Positions 15,790-25,600 of a stretch of DNA of 43,764 nt are shown piece by piece. Position 1 is the first letter of the stretch; every line of letters starts with the position of its first letter. The stretch lies in contig NZ_JANXUG010000038.1 in NCBI RefSeq assembly GCF_025352015.1, positions 1 through 43,764 on the forward strand, given 5' to 3'. The notes beneath the pieces were generated by a model. That model saw nothing but the letters and a program-made list of their open reading frames with translations, did not search any database and was not told where the DNA came from. Both the position numbers and the translations under genes were made by a program. The DNA comes from Flavobacterium sp. GTDB lineage: Bacteria; Bacteroidota; Bacteroidia; Flavobacteriales; Flavobacteriaceae.

Positions 15790-16608
15790 ATGACTATTAA
15801 TTGCCGCTCGCAACTTGTTGATTTAACTGTTCCCAAAGTCATGGGCATAGTAAATATTACACCAAATTCGTTCTTTGACGGCGCAAAATATTCTGACAAC
15901 ACAAGCATTCTCAATCTAGTTGAAAAAATGTGCGTGGAAGGTGCAACATTTATCGATATTGGTGCTTATTCAAGTAAGCCAAGTGCTGAATTTGTCTCCG
16001 AAGAAGAAGAATTAAAACGTTTGATTGCGATAATAAAATTGGTTTTAAAACATTTCCCAGAAATATTAATTTCTGTTGATACTTTTCGCTCAAGTGTGGC
16101 TAGAGCCGGAATTGAAAATGGTGCTTGTATCATCAATGATATTTCAGCAGGAAGTTTGGATGAGTGCATGATGCAAACCGTTGCTCAATTGCAAGTTCCC
16201 TACGTGATGATGCATATGAAAGGGACTTCTCAAACAATGCAAAGTTTAGCGCTCTATGAAAATATCACTAAAGAAATGCTATTTTATTTTTCTCAAAAAG
16301 TGGCTCAAGCCAAAAGTATAGGTATCAATGATTTAATTATTGATCCAGGATTTGGGTTTGCGAAAACTTTGCATCATAATTTTGAAGTTATGAATAACCT
16401 TGAGTTGTTTAAAATGTTAGAATTACCAATATTAATAGGGGTTTCCAGAAAATCGATGATTTATAAAACACTTGATACCACTGCCGAATTTGCACTTAAT
16501 GGCACTTCGGTTTTAAATACAATTGCGTTACAAAAAGGTGCTAATATTCTCCGCGTGCATGATGTAAAAGAAGCTGTTGAAACTATAAAGTTAATTTCTC
16601 AATTGTAG
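15790..16608 (+). CDS. folP: Dihydropteroate synthase
   Basis: Condenses p-aminobenzoate with hydroxymethyl-dihydropterin diphosphate in folate synthesis and is the target of sulfonamides. The 272-residue TIM barrel shows GIVNITPNSFFDG (metal/pyrophosphate loop, Asn22), IDIGAYSSKP (56-64), ISVDTFRS, NDISAG, the pterin segment IIDPGFGFAK and the C-terminal GVSRKSMI. Pterin- and sulfa-site residues look canonical. It starts at ATG 15790, divergent from DUF1599, and is convergent with rlmH with only 3 bp between stops. Confidence 0.96.
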   Translation: MTINCRSQLVDLTVPKVMGIVNITPNSFFDGAKYSDNTSILNLVEKMCVEGATFIDIGAYSSKPSAEFVSEEEELKRLIAIIKLVLKHFPEILISVDTFRSSVARAGIENGACIINDISAGSLDECMMQTVAQLQVPYVMMHMKGTSQTMQSLALYENITKEMLFYFSQKVAQAKSIGINDLIIDPGFGFAKTLHHNFEVMNNLELFKMLELPILIGVSRKSMIYKTLDTTAEFALNGTSVLNTIALQKGANILRVHDVKEAVETIKLISQL

Positions 16609-16611
16609 TTC

Positions 16612-17085
16612 CTACTGATGATGATAAGGTTCATTTTTTAAAATCGTAAAGCCTCGATATAATTGTTCTATAAAAAATAAACGCACCATTTGATGCGAGA
16701 ACGTCATCGAGGAAAGTGAGATTTTGTCAATTGCTTTTTGATGCACATTTTCGTAAAAACCATAAGGTCCACCAATAACAAAAACCAAAGTTTTTGCTCC
16801 AGAATTCATTTTTTTTTGTAAATATTCAGCAAAACCATTGCTTGAAAAAGCAGTCCCTTTTTCATCCAATAAAATTAATTGGTCAGTAGGTGCAAGTTTC
16901 GCCAATATAATTTCGCCTTCTTTTTCTTTTTGTTGATTTTCAGAAAGGTTTTTTACGTTTTTGATGTCAGGAATAATTTCTAAATCAAACTTGATGTAAA
17001 AAGACAAACGTTTCGTGTAATCATCAACGAGTATTTGCAACGCTTTATTATCGGTTTTGCCAATGGCTAAAAGTTTGATATTCAT
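16612..17085 (-). CDS. rlmH: 23S rRNA (pseudouridine-1915-N3)-methyltransferase
   Basis: A SPOUT-fold methyltransferase that modifies helix 69 of 23S rRNA. The size of 157 residues is exactly that of the family. The SAM-binding knot is visible as FVIGGPYGF (102-110), followed by SLSSMTFSHQMVRLFFIEQLYRG. The chain ends with the typical YHHQ. It follows a 64-residue membrane protein gene by 6 bp on the minus strand and shares the operon with aroE. Confidence 0.97.
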   Translation of the reverse strand: MNIKLLAIGKTDNKALQILVDDYTKRLSFYIKFDLEIIPDIKNVKNLSENQQKEKEGEIILAKLAPTDQLILLDEKGTAFSSNGFAEYLQKKMNSGAKTLVFVIGGPYGFYENVHQKAIDKISLSSMTFSHQMVRLFFIEQLYRGFTILKNEPYHHQ

Positions 17086-17091
17086 TGGTAT

Positions 17092-17286
17092 CTATTGCTG
17101 CTGCCTATCTCTTATAGATTCGGCTATTTCTTTAATCAATAAACCAAATAACATTCCCATTGTAAAAATGGATAAAAACTGTACGGTTCTAATGTTGTCA
17201 TTACCCTGAATTCTACTAAAATTTCCTATGGAAAGTACTAGCAATACTGCGAAAATTATTCTTCTTCTGTTTCTGTTTGATTTCAT
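17092..17286 (-). CDS. Small membrane protein, 64 residues
   Basis: A basic N-terminus (MKSNRNRRR) is followed by two short hydrophobic helices (about 10-24 and 35-52) and a charged tail ending RDRQQQ. The size, ATG start and tight packing (16 bp after aroE, 6 bp before rlmH) support a real gene. No family is recognised and nothing beyond membrane insertion can be said. Confidence 0.65.
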   Translation of the reverse strand: MKSNRNRRRIIFAVLLVLSIGNFSRIQGNDNIRTVQFLSIFTMGMLFGLLIKEIAESIRDRQQQ

Positions 17287-17302
17287 TATTTTATAGTTTT
17301 AA

Positions 17303-18043
17303 TTATTTATTCCAAATTTTCCAAGCTTTTTCAGCTTGAAGGACTAACATTTCGTAACCATTTTTAGTAACAGCACCTTTCTTCTTGGCTTTTTTCAAAA
17401 ATTGGGTTTCTTGAGGATTGTAGATTAAATCAAAAGCGATGTGATTTGAAGTAAAAAAATTATAGGGAATAGGAGGAAATTCAGCGATATTGGGACTTGT
17501 TCCCAATGGTGTACAATTGATAATAATTTGATAATTATCAAAAGTCGTGGCATTCACGAGGTCATAATCAATGCTATTTTCTTTAGCTCCTCGCGAAACA
17601 AAGGTGTAAATTATTCCAAGTTTTTCTAACGCAAATGCAACTGCTTTTGCTGCGCCGCCCGTACCAAGTATCAAAGCTTTCTTATGATGTGACTTTAATA
17701 AGGGTTGCAAAGATTTCATAAATCCATAATAATCAGAATTGTAACCTTTGAGTTTTCTGTTTTTAGTAAAACGTACAACATTTACAGTGCCAATTAGTGT
17801 AGAATTTTTAGAGAGTTTGTGCAAAAAAGGAATAACTGTTTCTTTGTAAGGAATTGTAATATTTAAACCTTTCAAATCGAGATTATTGCTAATAATGGAT
17901 GGAAATTCTTGGATGGTTTGAATATCGAAATTCTCATAAGAGCAATCCTCTAAAGTACCCACAGAAAATTTATCTATGAAATACTTCTTCGAAAATGAAT
18001 AGGAAATATTTTTTCCGACTAGGCCAAATTGTCTGCAAGACAT
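17303..18043 (-). CDS. aroE: Shikimate dehydrogenase
   Basis: Reduces 3-dehydroshikimate with NADPH in aromatic amino acid synthesis. The protein has 246 residues, a little short for the family but typical of Bacteroidetes. Visible are the substrate-binding segment GKNISYSFS (10-18), the catalytic Lys67 in NITIPYKE, Asp104 in GYNSDYYG, the dinucleotide loop LGTGGAAKA (126-134) and the terminal NGYEMLVLQAEKAW. Its ATG abuts the stop of the upstream TPR gene directly, so the two are translationally linked. Confidence 0.94.
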   Translation of the reverse strand: MSCRQFGLVGKNISYSFSKKYFIDKFSVGTLEDCSYENFDIQTIQEFPSIISNNLDLKGLNITIPYKETVIPFLHKLSKNSTLIGTVNVVRFTKNRKLKGYNSDYYGFMKSLQPLLKSHHKKALILGTGGAAKAVAFALEKLGIIYTFVSRGAKENSIDYDLVNATTFDNYQIIINCTPLGTSPNIAEFPPIPYNFFTSNHIAFDLIYNPQETQFLKKAKKKGAVTKNGYEMLVLQAEKAWKIWNK

Positions 18044-19444
18044 TTATTCTGGTTTTCTATGTTTTGCGATATATTTTCGTACCGATGCTTTATTCCATAC
18101 TGTTGGAAATTGTTCTTTGAGTAGGGTTTGGTGTTTCAAATTTATTCGTAAACCATTGCTCAAATGATAATTTGCTTTTTCTTCTTCATTGAGTAAAAAG
18201 TGAAAACCAGCCAAACGATATTCTATTTTATAATTATCTGGAAAATATTCAATTGCTTTAATTAACGTTAAAATAGCGTTGTTATATTCGCCCATTATTT
18301 GCATAATGTCAACCCAAAACAGCCAAGTGTCTAACTGAAAGTCTCCAAATTCAATAGCTTTGCGATAGCCAAATTCAGCTTCTTCAAAATAATCCATTGC
18401 TTTATTAATCGTAGCATAACGTTTCCAGTACAAACGGTTTTGATCATCAATAGCCAATGCTTTGTTTACAAAATACAATGCTTTTTGATAATTTTTTTGA
18501 CGTACATAAAAATCTGTAATGGCAATCCAACCTTTGTCTAATAATGGATCTTCGTGAACCGTTTTGTTGAAATATTTTAATGCCTGAACTTTGTTTCCTA
18601 TTTTTTCATAACATTTACCTATACGAAGTAAAGCGTAGGAAGTTGGATCGTCTAATTCGATTGTTCTGTTATAACTTTCAATGGCTTCTGGGTATCTTTT
18701 TAAACGTTCCAATGCTTTGCCTCGTTCCATGTAAGCACCAATAAACTTATCATCAATGTAGGTGGCTAATTCGAAGGAAGTAGCTGCATTTTCATAATCT
18801 TTAACGCCATAATATAATCGTCCTGATTGATGCCAAGCGATTTCACTGTATGGATTTCTGTCTATATACGTTTTTAAATATTCGATTGCTTCAAGATTTT
18901 GATCTAAAAATTCAAAGCAATAAACTACATTATATAAGGCTGATTGGTCGTCTAAATCTTCCTCTAAACATTTGATAAAGTTTTCCTTTGCCAATTCTAA
19001 ACTGTCCATAAAAAGATATTCCATCCCTATCAAATTATACACATCAGCATAATCTTCGGTATATTTTAGGGCTGTTTTTAAGAACTCTACCGCTTTTTCG
19101 TGGTCATCTCTTTTGGAATAAATATTGGCTTTTTGAATAAAAACTTCTTCGTTAGTAGGTTCGATAGCATACAATTCGTTAAGTAATTTTTCTGCTTGAT
19201 CGAGTTTGTCATCATACACCAGCATTTCGACTTGGACTAGTTTTAATCCAGTCGACTTTGGGTGTTGTTCAAGTCCTAACTTTAGAGCTTTTTTTGCCAA
19301 AGTAGCTTTTCCCATATCAAGGTAGTGCAGAATAATTTCCTCAAATTCTTCTGAATCGAAAAATAAAACTTTGTTGGTTTTCAACATCGATTCAAATTTC
19401 GATAAGGATAAGTTGTAATCTTCTTCGTCGTGATCTAGATGCAT
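18044..19444 (-). CDS. Tetratricopeptide repeat protein
   Basis: A 466-residue cytoplasmic protein without signal peptide. It is made almost entirely of TPR units (34-residue helix pairs), for example AYMERGKALERLKRYPEAIE and SYALLRIGKCYEKIGNKVQA. It starts with the acidic MHLDHDEEDYNLSLSKFE. Such proteins act as binding scaffolds; the partner is unknown. It is the first gene of a run that continues with aroE (no gap), a small membrane protein and rlmH. The 166 bp upstream hold no clear -7 box. Confidence 0.85.
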   Translation of the reverse strand: MHLDHDEEDYNLSLSKFESMLKTNKVLFFDSEEFEEIILHYLDMGKATLAKKALKLGLEQHPKSTGLKLVQVEMLVYDDKLDQAEKLLNELYAIEPTNEEVFIQKANIYSKRDDHEKAVEFLKTALKYTEDYADVYNLIGMEYLFMDSLELAKENFIKCLEEDLDDQSALYNVVYCFEFLDQNLEAIEYLKTYIDRNPYSEIAWHQSGRLYYGVKDYENAATSFELATYIDDKFIGAYMERGKALERLKRYPEAIESYNRTIELDDPTSYALLRIGKCYEKIGNKVQALKYFNKTVHEDPLLDKGWIAITDFYVRQKNYQKALYFVNKALAIDDQNRLYWKRYATINKAMDYFEEAEFGYRKAIEFGDFQLDTWLFWVDIMQIMGEYNNAILTLIKAIEYFPDNYKIEYRLAGFHFLLNEEEKANYHLSNGLRINLKHQTLLKEQFPTVWNKASVRKYIAKHRKPE

Positions 19445-19610
19445 AACTGTAGGTGTTAAATTATCTTTATTAAAAATAAAGAAAACGGTGTTGTTTTTTA
19501 CTGAATGGCTATTATTGTTGTAAACAATTTAATTAACATTTTTGAGTAAAAATTAGGTCGTAACTAATTGTGAATTTTTATTTTAGATCAAAATTATAAT
19601 CCGTGAATGC

Positions 19611-20798
19611 TCAATCTTCAATCATAATTTCATTCAATGCCTCAATAATGAGAGCACAACCTTCCCTGATTTCATTTTCAGATATAGTCAAGGGTGGTGT
19701 AATTCTTATGGCGTTTGCCTCGAAAAGTAACCAAAATAAAATCAACCCTTTTTCTTGACATTTGAAAATTACTTTGTTTGTAATGGATGCATTTTTTGTC
19801 ATAGCCGCTAGCATCAACCCTCTTCCTCGAACTACTTCTATCAAAGGATGTACCAAAAGTTCTCGAAACAGCTTTTCTTTTGATAATGAGTGTTTTGTGT
19901 AATCTTTTTCTAAAATTTCTTCCAATGTTGCTAAACACGCTGCCGCTATGACAGGATGACCGCCAAAAGTGGTGATGTGTCCCAATTTTGGATCATGAGT
20001 TAATAAATCCATGTGCTTCTCATTGGCAATGAAACCACCTACTGGCATTCCTCCGGCCATTCCTTTCCCTATAATAACTACATCGGGAACCACATTATAG
20101 TTTTCAAAACCAAATAATTTTCCAGTTCTTCCAAAACCGGGTTGAATTTCATCGAGTATCATTAAAGCTCCAACTTCTTCACAACGGCTTTTTATTTTAG
20201 CAAAAAAATCATCTTTAGGTTCAATAAAACCTGCCCCACCTTGAATGCTCTCTAAAATTATTCCTGCTGTTTTGGTGGTTATTTTTTGGATGTCCTCTTC
20301 ATTATTAAAAGTAATAAAATCAACATCGGGAATTAGCGGGCGAAAAATTTGTTTGCGTTCTTCAAAACCCATAACACTCATCGAACCCATAGTATTCCCG
20401 TGATAGGCATTGTGGCAGGAAATTAACTGACTTCTTCCAGTAACTCTTCGTACGAGTTTTAAAGCTCCTTCACAGGCTTCTGTACCCGAATTTACAAGAT
20501 AGACTTTGTTCAAACTTGGCGGTAAATTTTGCACCAATAATTTGCAATACGCCACGGCAGGATGCTGGGCATACTCGCCATATACCATCACGTGTGAATA
20601 TTTATCTAATTGGTCTTTAATGGCTTGGTTCACTCTTGGAGGCTGGTGTCCTAAAGAACAAGCGGAAACACCCGCAACAAAATCTAAATATTTTTTATTA
20701 TTGGTATCGTAAATATAGGAGCCAATGGCATGCGAAACTTCCATACCCAAAGGATAAGGAGAGGTTTGCGCTTGGTATTTTAAGAAATCTTTATTCAT
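19611..20798 (-). CDS. Class III PLP-dependent aminotransferase (acetylornithine/aspartate type)
   Basis: A 395-residue fold-type I aminotransferase. NSGTEA (103-108) is the phosphate loop, Asp216 in LDEIQ binds the PLP pyridine nitrogen, Lys245 in VIIGKGMAGG is the Schiff-base lysine and TTFGGHP (277-282) closes the site. It resembles ArgD/ornithine aminotransferases, but substrate choice is not visible and the gene is not beside other arginine genes, so no symbol is given. It follows the OstA-like gene by 7 bp and is probably co-transcribed with it. Confidence 0.88.
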   Translation of the reverse strand: MNKDFLKYQAQTSPYPLGMEVSHAIGSYIYDTNNKKYLDFVAGVSACSLGHQPPRVNQAIKDQLDKYSHVMVYGEYAQHPAVAYCKLLVQNLPPSLNKVYLVNSGTEACEGALKLVRRVTGRSQLISCHNAYHGNTMGSMSVMGFEERKQIFRPLIPDVDFITFNNEEDIQKITTKTAGIILESIQGGAGFIEPKDDFFAKIKSRCEEVGALMILDEIQPGFGRTGKLFGFENYNVVPDVVIIGKGMAGGMPVGGFIANEKHMDLLTHDPKLGHITTFGGHPVIAAACLATLEEILEKDYTKHSLSKEKLFRELLVHPLIEVVRGRGLMLAAMTKNASITNKVIFKCQEKGLILFWLLFEANAIRITPPLTISENEIREGCALIIEALNEIMIED

Positions 20799-20805
20799 TA
20801 TAAAC

Positions 20806-22485
20806 TTACTTCACCATCGGTTTTGTAGTAACGTCTGTTTTTTCAGGCTTTGGTTTTGGATTATTTTTGTCGTAATCCAGAGTTTCTTTACTAGGTTTTA
20901 TCGGGTTATTGTCTTTTGCCATTTCAATTTTTTTTTCGGCCTGAATTTTGGCATCCATTATATTTTCTTCTTCGGGAAAAATATCGTCTTTCGATTTTAT
21001 TCGTTCGTCGGCACGCCAAATAAAGCCTCGAAGTTTACGAGCATTTTCGGGCAAATCTTTTTCGGGATAAATATCGCCGTCTACTTGGTCGAAAAAAGTA
21101 ATGGTATCAATGGTTTTTTTATCCAATGCCATATTTATTTTGCTACTTACGTTTTTATTGATGCCAATCAGTTCGTGTTGATCGTTTCGCATATAAAAAA
21201 TGACTTCAGCATTTTTAACCACATCTACGTCATAGAGTTTATTGTCTTTGAATTTACCATAAAGATTTTGCCCTTTCACCTGATTATAACCTGTGCCAAT
21301 AGAATCTTTGGAAATGATAAAGGCATTATTTAAAACTTTTAGCGAGTCCAATTTTTCAGTATCATTGTTACCAATCAGATGCATCACATCTCCCGTCATT
21401 TGGTTTTCATAATTCCACAAAATAGGTCTGCCAATAAGTTTTGTGAGAGCAGCTTTTTGACTCGAATGAATAGAATCGCATTTGCCACTCATGTCGGTTT
21501 TGTAGAAACGCACGTTATTAAATCCGCGAACGATTCGTTCCCCTTTCTTGCCCGTAACAAGCATTTTTTTGCCGTGTATGTACATCGAATCTTTTTCGAC
21601 CAAAGTAATCGCAACCGCTCTTTTGGTAATAATCATGGAATCTTTTTCGGTTTTCAGGTTACGATAAATCTCGGCATAATGACCTTTGATAATTCCTTTA
21701 TTGATAGAATCTGTGATTTTTACATTATTGGTTCCCGATGCATATTCTCGGTTTCGATCATAATACAAACTATCGGCTTCAATCAAACGGTCTTTGTATT
21801 TGATATAGGATTTTCGTTTGAAATAAGCATAATTCTTTTTGGTATCATAAAAGCCTTTTTCGGTATAAATAAAATTTTCCTTGCTAGTGATCGTTGATGG
21901 ACCGAATAAATAGGAGTGACCCGAGTTGGTATAATAATCCAGATGATTGGATTTGATAGTATATTTTGGATTGATAATCGTTACAGAAGTTAGAAAACGA
22001 AATTTTTTTTCATTGGCAAAATACCTGCCTGATTTGCTTTTCAACGTATTTTCTTTGTTGGTAATTGTGCCATAAGAATTATAAAAAGCTTCCTGTGTTT
22101 TTCTGTCAAAATTTATGGTATCTGTTACCAATGTTGCATCTGTAGAGCGCATAACAACATTTCCTGTTGCGTAAGCTTGTTTTACTTCGCCATTATATTC
22201 GGCATATTTACTATTAAGAAAAAGCGTATCGCCTTGCACCATTTGAACCTCACCAAAAGCTTTTAAATAATTTTCTTTTTCAAAGATATAGGCTTTATTG
22301 CAGGTAAATACGACTCCTTCCTGCCTAACCCTCACATTTCCCTGCAATAAAACGGCATCCGGAATTTTTTCGTCATCTTTATTAAAAAAATCTGCGTGTT
22401 CAACGATTATTTTGGATGATTTTTGCGCTTGCATGGTGGTTAATGTTAAGAACAATAATCCGATGTAAAAAAGTAACTTTTTCAA
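20806..22485 (-). CDS. OstA-like protein (LPS transport family)
   Basis: A 559-residue exported protein. After a signal peptide (cleaved near TMQAQ), the chain repeats short beta-strand units of the OstA/LptA/LptD-N jellyroll type (for example LLQGNVRVRQEGVVF, AYATGNVVMRSTDATLV). These proteins form periplasmic bridges for lipopolysaccharide. The C-terminus (about 500-559) is Lys/Pro-rich and disordered (NPKPKPEKTD). A TAAATTTG box lies 16 bp before the ATG. The neighbouring aminotransferase is unrelated in function. Confidence 0.85.
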   Translation of the reverse strand: MKKLLFYIGLLFLTLTTMQAQKSSKIIVEHADFFNKDDEKIPDAVLLQGNVRVRQEGVVFTCNKAYIFEKENYLKAFGEVQMVQGDTLFLNSKYAEYNGEVKQAYATGNVVMRSTDATLVTDTINFDRKTQEAFYNSYGTITNKENTLKSKSGRYFANEKKFRFLTSVTIINPKYTIKSNHLDYYTNSGHSYLFGPSTITSKENFIYTEKGFYDTKKNYAYFKRKSYIKYKDRLIEADSLYYDRNREYASGTNNVKITDSINKGIIKGHYAEIYRNLKTEKDSMIITKRAVAITLVEKDSMYIHGKKMLVTGKKGERIVRGFNNVRFYKTDMSGKCDSIHSSQKAALTKLIGRPILWNYENQMTGDVMHLIGNNDTEKLDSLKVLNNAFIISKDSIGTGYNQVKGQNLYGKFKDNKLYDVDVVKNAEVIFYMRNDQHELIGINKNVSSKINMALDKKTIDTITFFDQVDGDIYPEKDLPENARKLRGFIWRADERIKSKDDIFPEEENIMDAKIQAEKKIEMAKDNNPIKPSKETLDYDKNNPKPKPEKTDVTTKPMVK

Positions 22486-22501
22486 TGAAAATATTTTTTA
22501 C

Positions 22502-22509
22502 CAAATTTA
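22502..22509 (-). promoter_or_regulatory. Candidate -7 box of the OstA-like gene
   Basis: On the minus strand this reads TAAATTTG, matching TAnnTTTG, 16 bp before the ATG. Confidence 0.5.
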
Positions 22510-22560
22510 TGAAATTAGGAGCAATGAAAAGGCTTATTAAGAATTATTTATCAAAATGAA

Positions 22561-22589
22561 AGGCGCGAATCATTTTCAGATTCACGCCT
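22561..22589 (-). terminator. Hairpin terminator of the LRR gene
   Basis: Arms 22561-22571 and 22579-22589 pair over 11 bp with one mismatch around a 7-base loop. On the minus strand a T-rich stretch follows. It lies 23 bp after the stop of the LRR gene and closes the kinase-regulator-LRR operon. Confidence 0.8.
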
Positions 22590-22612
22590 CTTCATTCAAT
22601 TAACTTTTATTT

Positions 22613-25600
22613 TTACTCTTTCACAATTTTTTCTACTTTACTTCCTTTGTCTGAAGTTATTTTGATGAAATATACACCGTTTGATTTACCTGAAATATCG
22701 AAAGAAACTTCATTATTATTAGCTAAATCTGTTTCCAGTAATCTTCCCTGAATGTCATATAAGGCTACCGATTGAATGGTAGAATTACAACTGATGTTGA
22801 TTGTTGTATGAGCAGGGTTTGGATATACTTTCACACTATAATCAAATTCATGAATCGGATTATTTAAGGTGGCAAAAGTAGTCTCGGCATTGTTTGTATT
22901 GACAGGGGAATTATAATCAAAATAAATACCCGCTCTCTGTAAAACAGTGTCATTAGATACTAAATCGGCCTTTGTTCTTATTTTAAACAATACATCTCCG
23001 TGTCCACCAACTGGCGGAGTTCCTGATGCGGCAGTGAGGTTGATATTTTGCATAATAAACTCAACGGTGTTACCAGTAATTCTGGTAGAGGATGGATATG
23101 TTGAATTGAGTACTTGTAATGAATTTATATCATATTTAGTTGCATCAATTTCAATACGAACTACTACATTTTCTGCATAAAAAGTTCCTAGATTTTCAAA
23201 ACGGGTAACATAATGTAAATAGTTTCCAATTTCAGACGGCGCAACAGTTTCGCCCTCAAGACAAGTAATATCGTTTGGATCATAAGAGCCTACAACTCTT
23301 TGATAATAGGTAAATGAATTATCTGATGGCAAATCGTCGGTAATAATTGGAGTAATTGATGTAGAGAAAATGAGTAAATCACCATTATTTACAGCTGGTA
23401 TTTCAGTAGGGGAGTTTACATTAAGAGTTATTTGAATATTTCTGCTTTCAAAAGGTAATAAATTTGCATAACTCCAATTGGCAACTCCTGTGCTTTGTGA
23501 ATTTGGCACAGCCGTTGCCGAAACATAATCTAAAACGTTATCATTATAAGTAAAATTGATATTGCCAGAAAGTGTTTGGTTTCCTTTGTTCTTGAAAACA
23601 ATATTATATTCTGCATCAAAACCTGGTCGCGCTGGTGTAATTGGCGCAACAACTACTTCTACATCATTGTGAACGCCATTTGCTGTTATACAAAAATCTT
23701 GGTTAGCATTGTTGTTATTATTATCTACGAAAGGAATTGCAACAGTTGGTGGAGAAAAGTTAAACCAAGATTGATTTTCTACATTTGGAGCAATTGTAAA
23801 ATCTCCTTCATTAGTAAAATAACTGTATATACCATTTATATTTGTTACTGTTGCACCACTTTCTACCCCATCATTAATGTCGAATCTGACAAACGGTTTC
23901 ACGCCATCTAAAACATCACAGCCATTATTGTTGCCATCAAATATTGCAGTTCCTGTAATTGTGTTGAAGTTTCCTCCTGGAGTAAAAGAACAATAAGAGT
24001 TACAAACGGTATTGGTGAAGCTTAAACCATTTAATTGACCTTGAATCGTTGCAACTTGGCTTGTGTCTGCACATATATAAGTTAAATTAGGATTGTTATC
24101 AAGAATCATAGTTTCGTTGCTGCCATTTTTGGCAAATAGCGTTGTTAATTGATTATTATTAACAAGCATTTCTCCAAGATAACCAAGAGTTCCCAAATCA
24201 AGGGTTGTCAATAAGTTATTACTAGCATTTAAGCGATATAAAAATTTCGAATTAAACAAGTTCAAACTTGAAAGCTGATTATTATTACAAAGAATACTAT
24301 CAAGAAAAATATTATTGCTCACATTTAAATTTGAAATCTGATTCAATGAACAATCTAAAGATATTAGGTTTGTTAAATCATTTAAATTAAGATTGGTTAT
24401 TTGATTGTTGCTACAATAAAGACTAACCAATTTATTCAATCCTGTTAGATTTAAAGAAGTTAGTTGATTACTATTACATACTAAGGCTCCCAATGAATTT
24501 AATCCACTTAAATTTAATGCTGAAAGATTATTATTTGAGCATTGAACATAATTCAAATTACTCAATCCGGTTAAATTTAGTGTAGTTAAGTTGTTATTGT
24601 AACAATCTAAATTTTTAAGATTATTAAAACCCGTCAAATCAAGCGAAGTGAGTTGATTGCTATTGCAATTAAAATCGGTAAGATTAGTAAGAACACCAGT
24701 TATTGATGCTTGGGTAAGTTGATTACTATTACAATTTAAATTAGTCAGATTGGGTAGATTGTTTAAATTTAAGGAAGTTAATAGATTGCCGCCACAAGCT
24801 ATAGATTTTAGCGAAGTTAAATTACTAACATCCAAATTTGTAATTTGATTAGACGAACAATCCAAAGCAACTAAATTGGGTAAATTATTTAAAGTTAAAC
24901 TTGAAATCAAGTTGTTGTTATAAACAAGATTTTTTAGATTTGTAAGTCCATTCAAATTTAATGTTGTCAACTGATTGAATTGACAATCTAAAAATTCTAA
25001 ACTTGTTAAGCCGTTAACGTTCAAAGTAGTTAGAGTTCCTGTTGTACCACTTCCATTCACACCACCATTACAGCTTAAACTTTTAAGATTAGGCAAATTA
25101 CTCAAACTTAAATTCGTAAGTTGTAAATTGTAAGCACAATTTAATGTATCTAAATTTAGTAAATTAGAAATTGTGAGTGAGGTTAAATCATTTTTACCAC
25201 AATTTAATTTTTTTAAGTTTGGCAAATTATTAACATCTAAACTAGTTAGTTGCGAATTAAACAAATTTAAAATTTCTAGATTGGTTAAGCCGCTTATTAT
25301 AACACTTTGAGCTTGAGAATTATTATAGCTAAAACTTTTTAAGTTTGTCAAACCATTCAGATTTAAATTCGTAAACTGATTTTGACCACAATCCAGCGTT
25401 TCTAAATTTAATAATTGATTCACATTTAAAGTAGTAAGTAAATTATTATTGCAATTAAGTGTTTTTAGATTAGGATTGCTACTCGTGTCAATTGTAGTTA
25501 ATAGGTTAAATCCACACCCCAAAATTTCAAGGTTAGGTAATCCAGATAAATCTAGTAATGATATTGAATTGTTAAAACAGTATAAAGTCGTAAGATTAGG

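Noticed and set aside
21379..21897. 172-codon plus-strand open frame opposite the OstA-like gene
   Set aside because: It is antisense to a well-supported gene, shows no start context and looks like a mirror of the OstA codon pattern.
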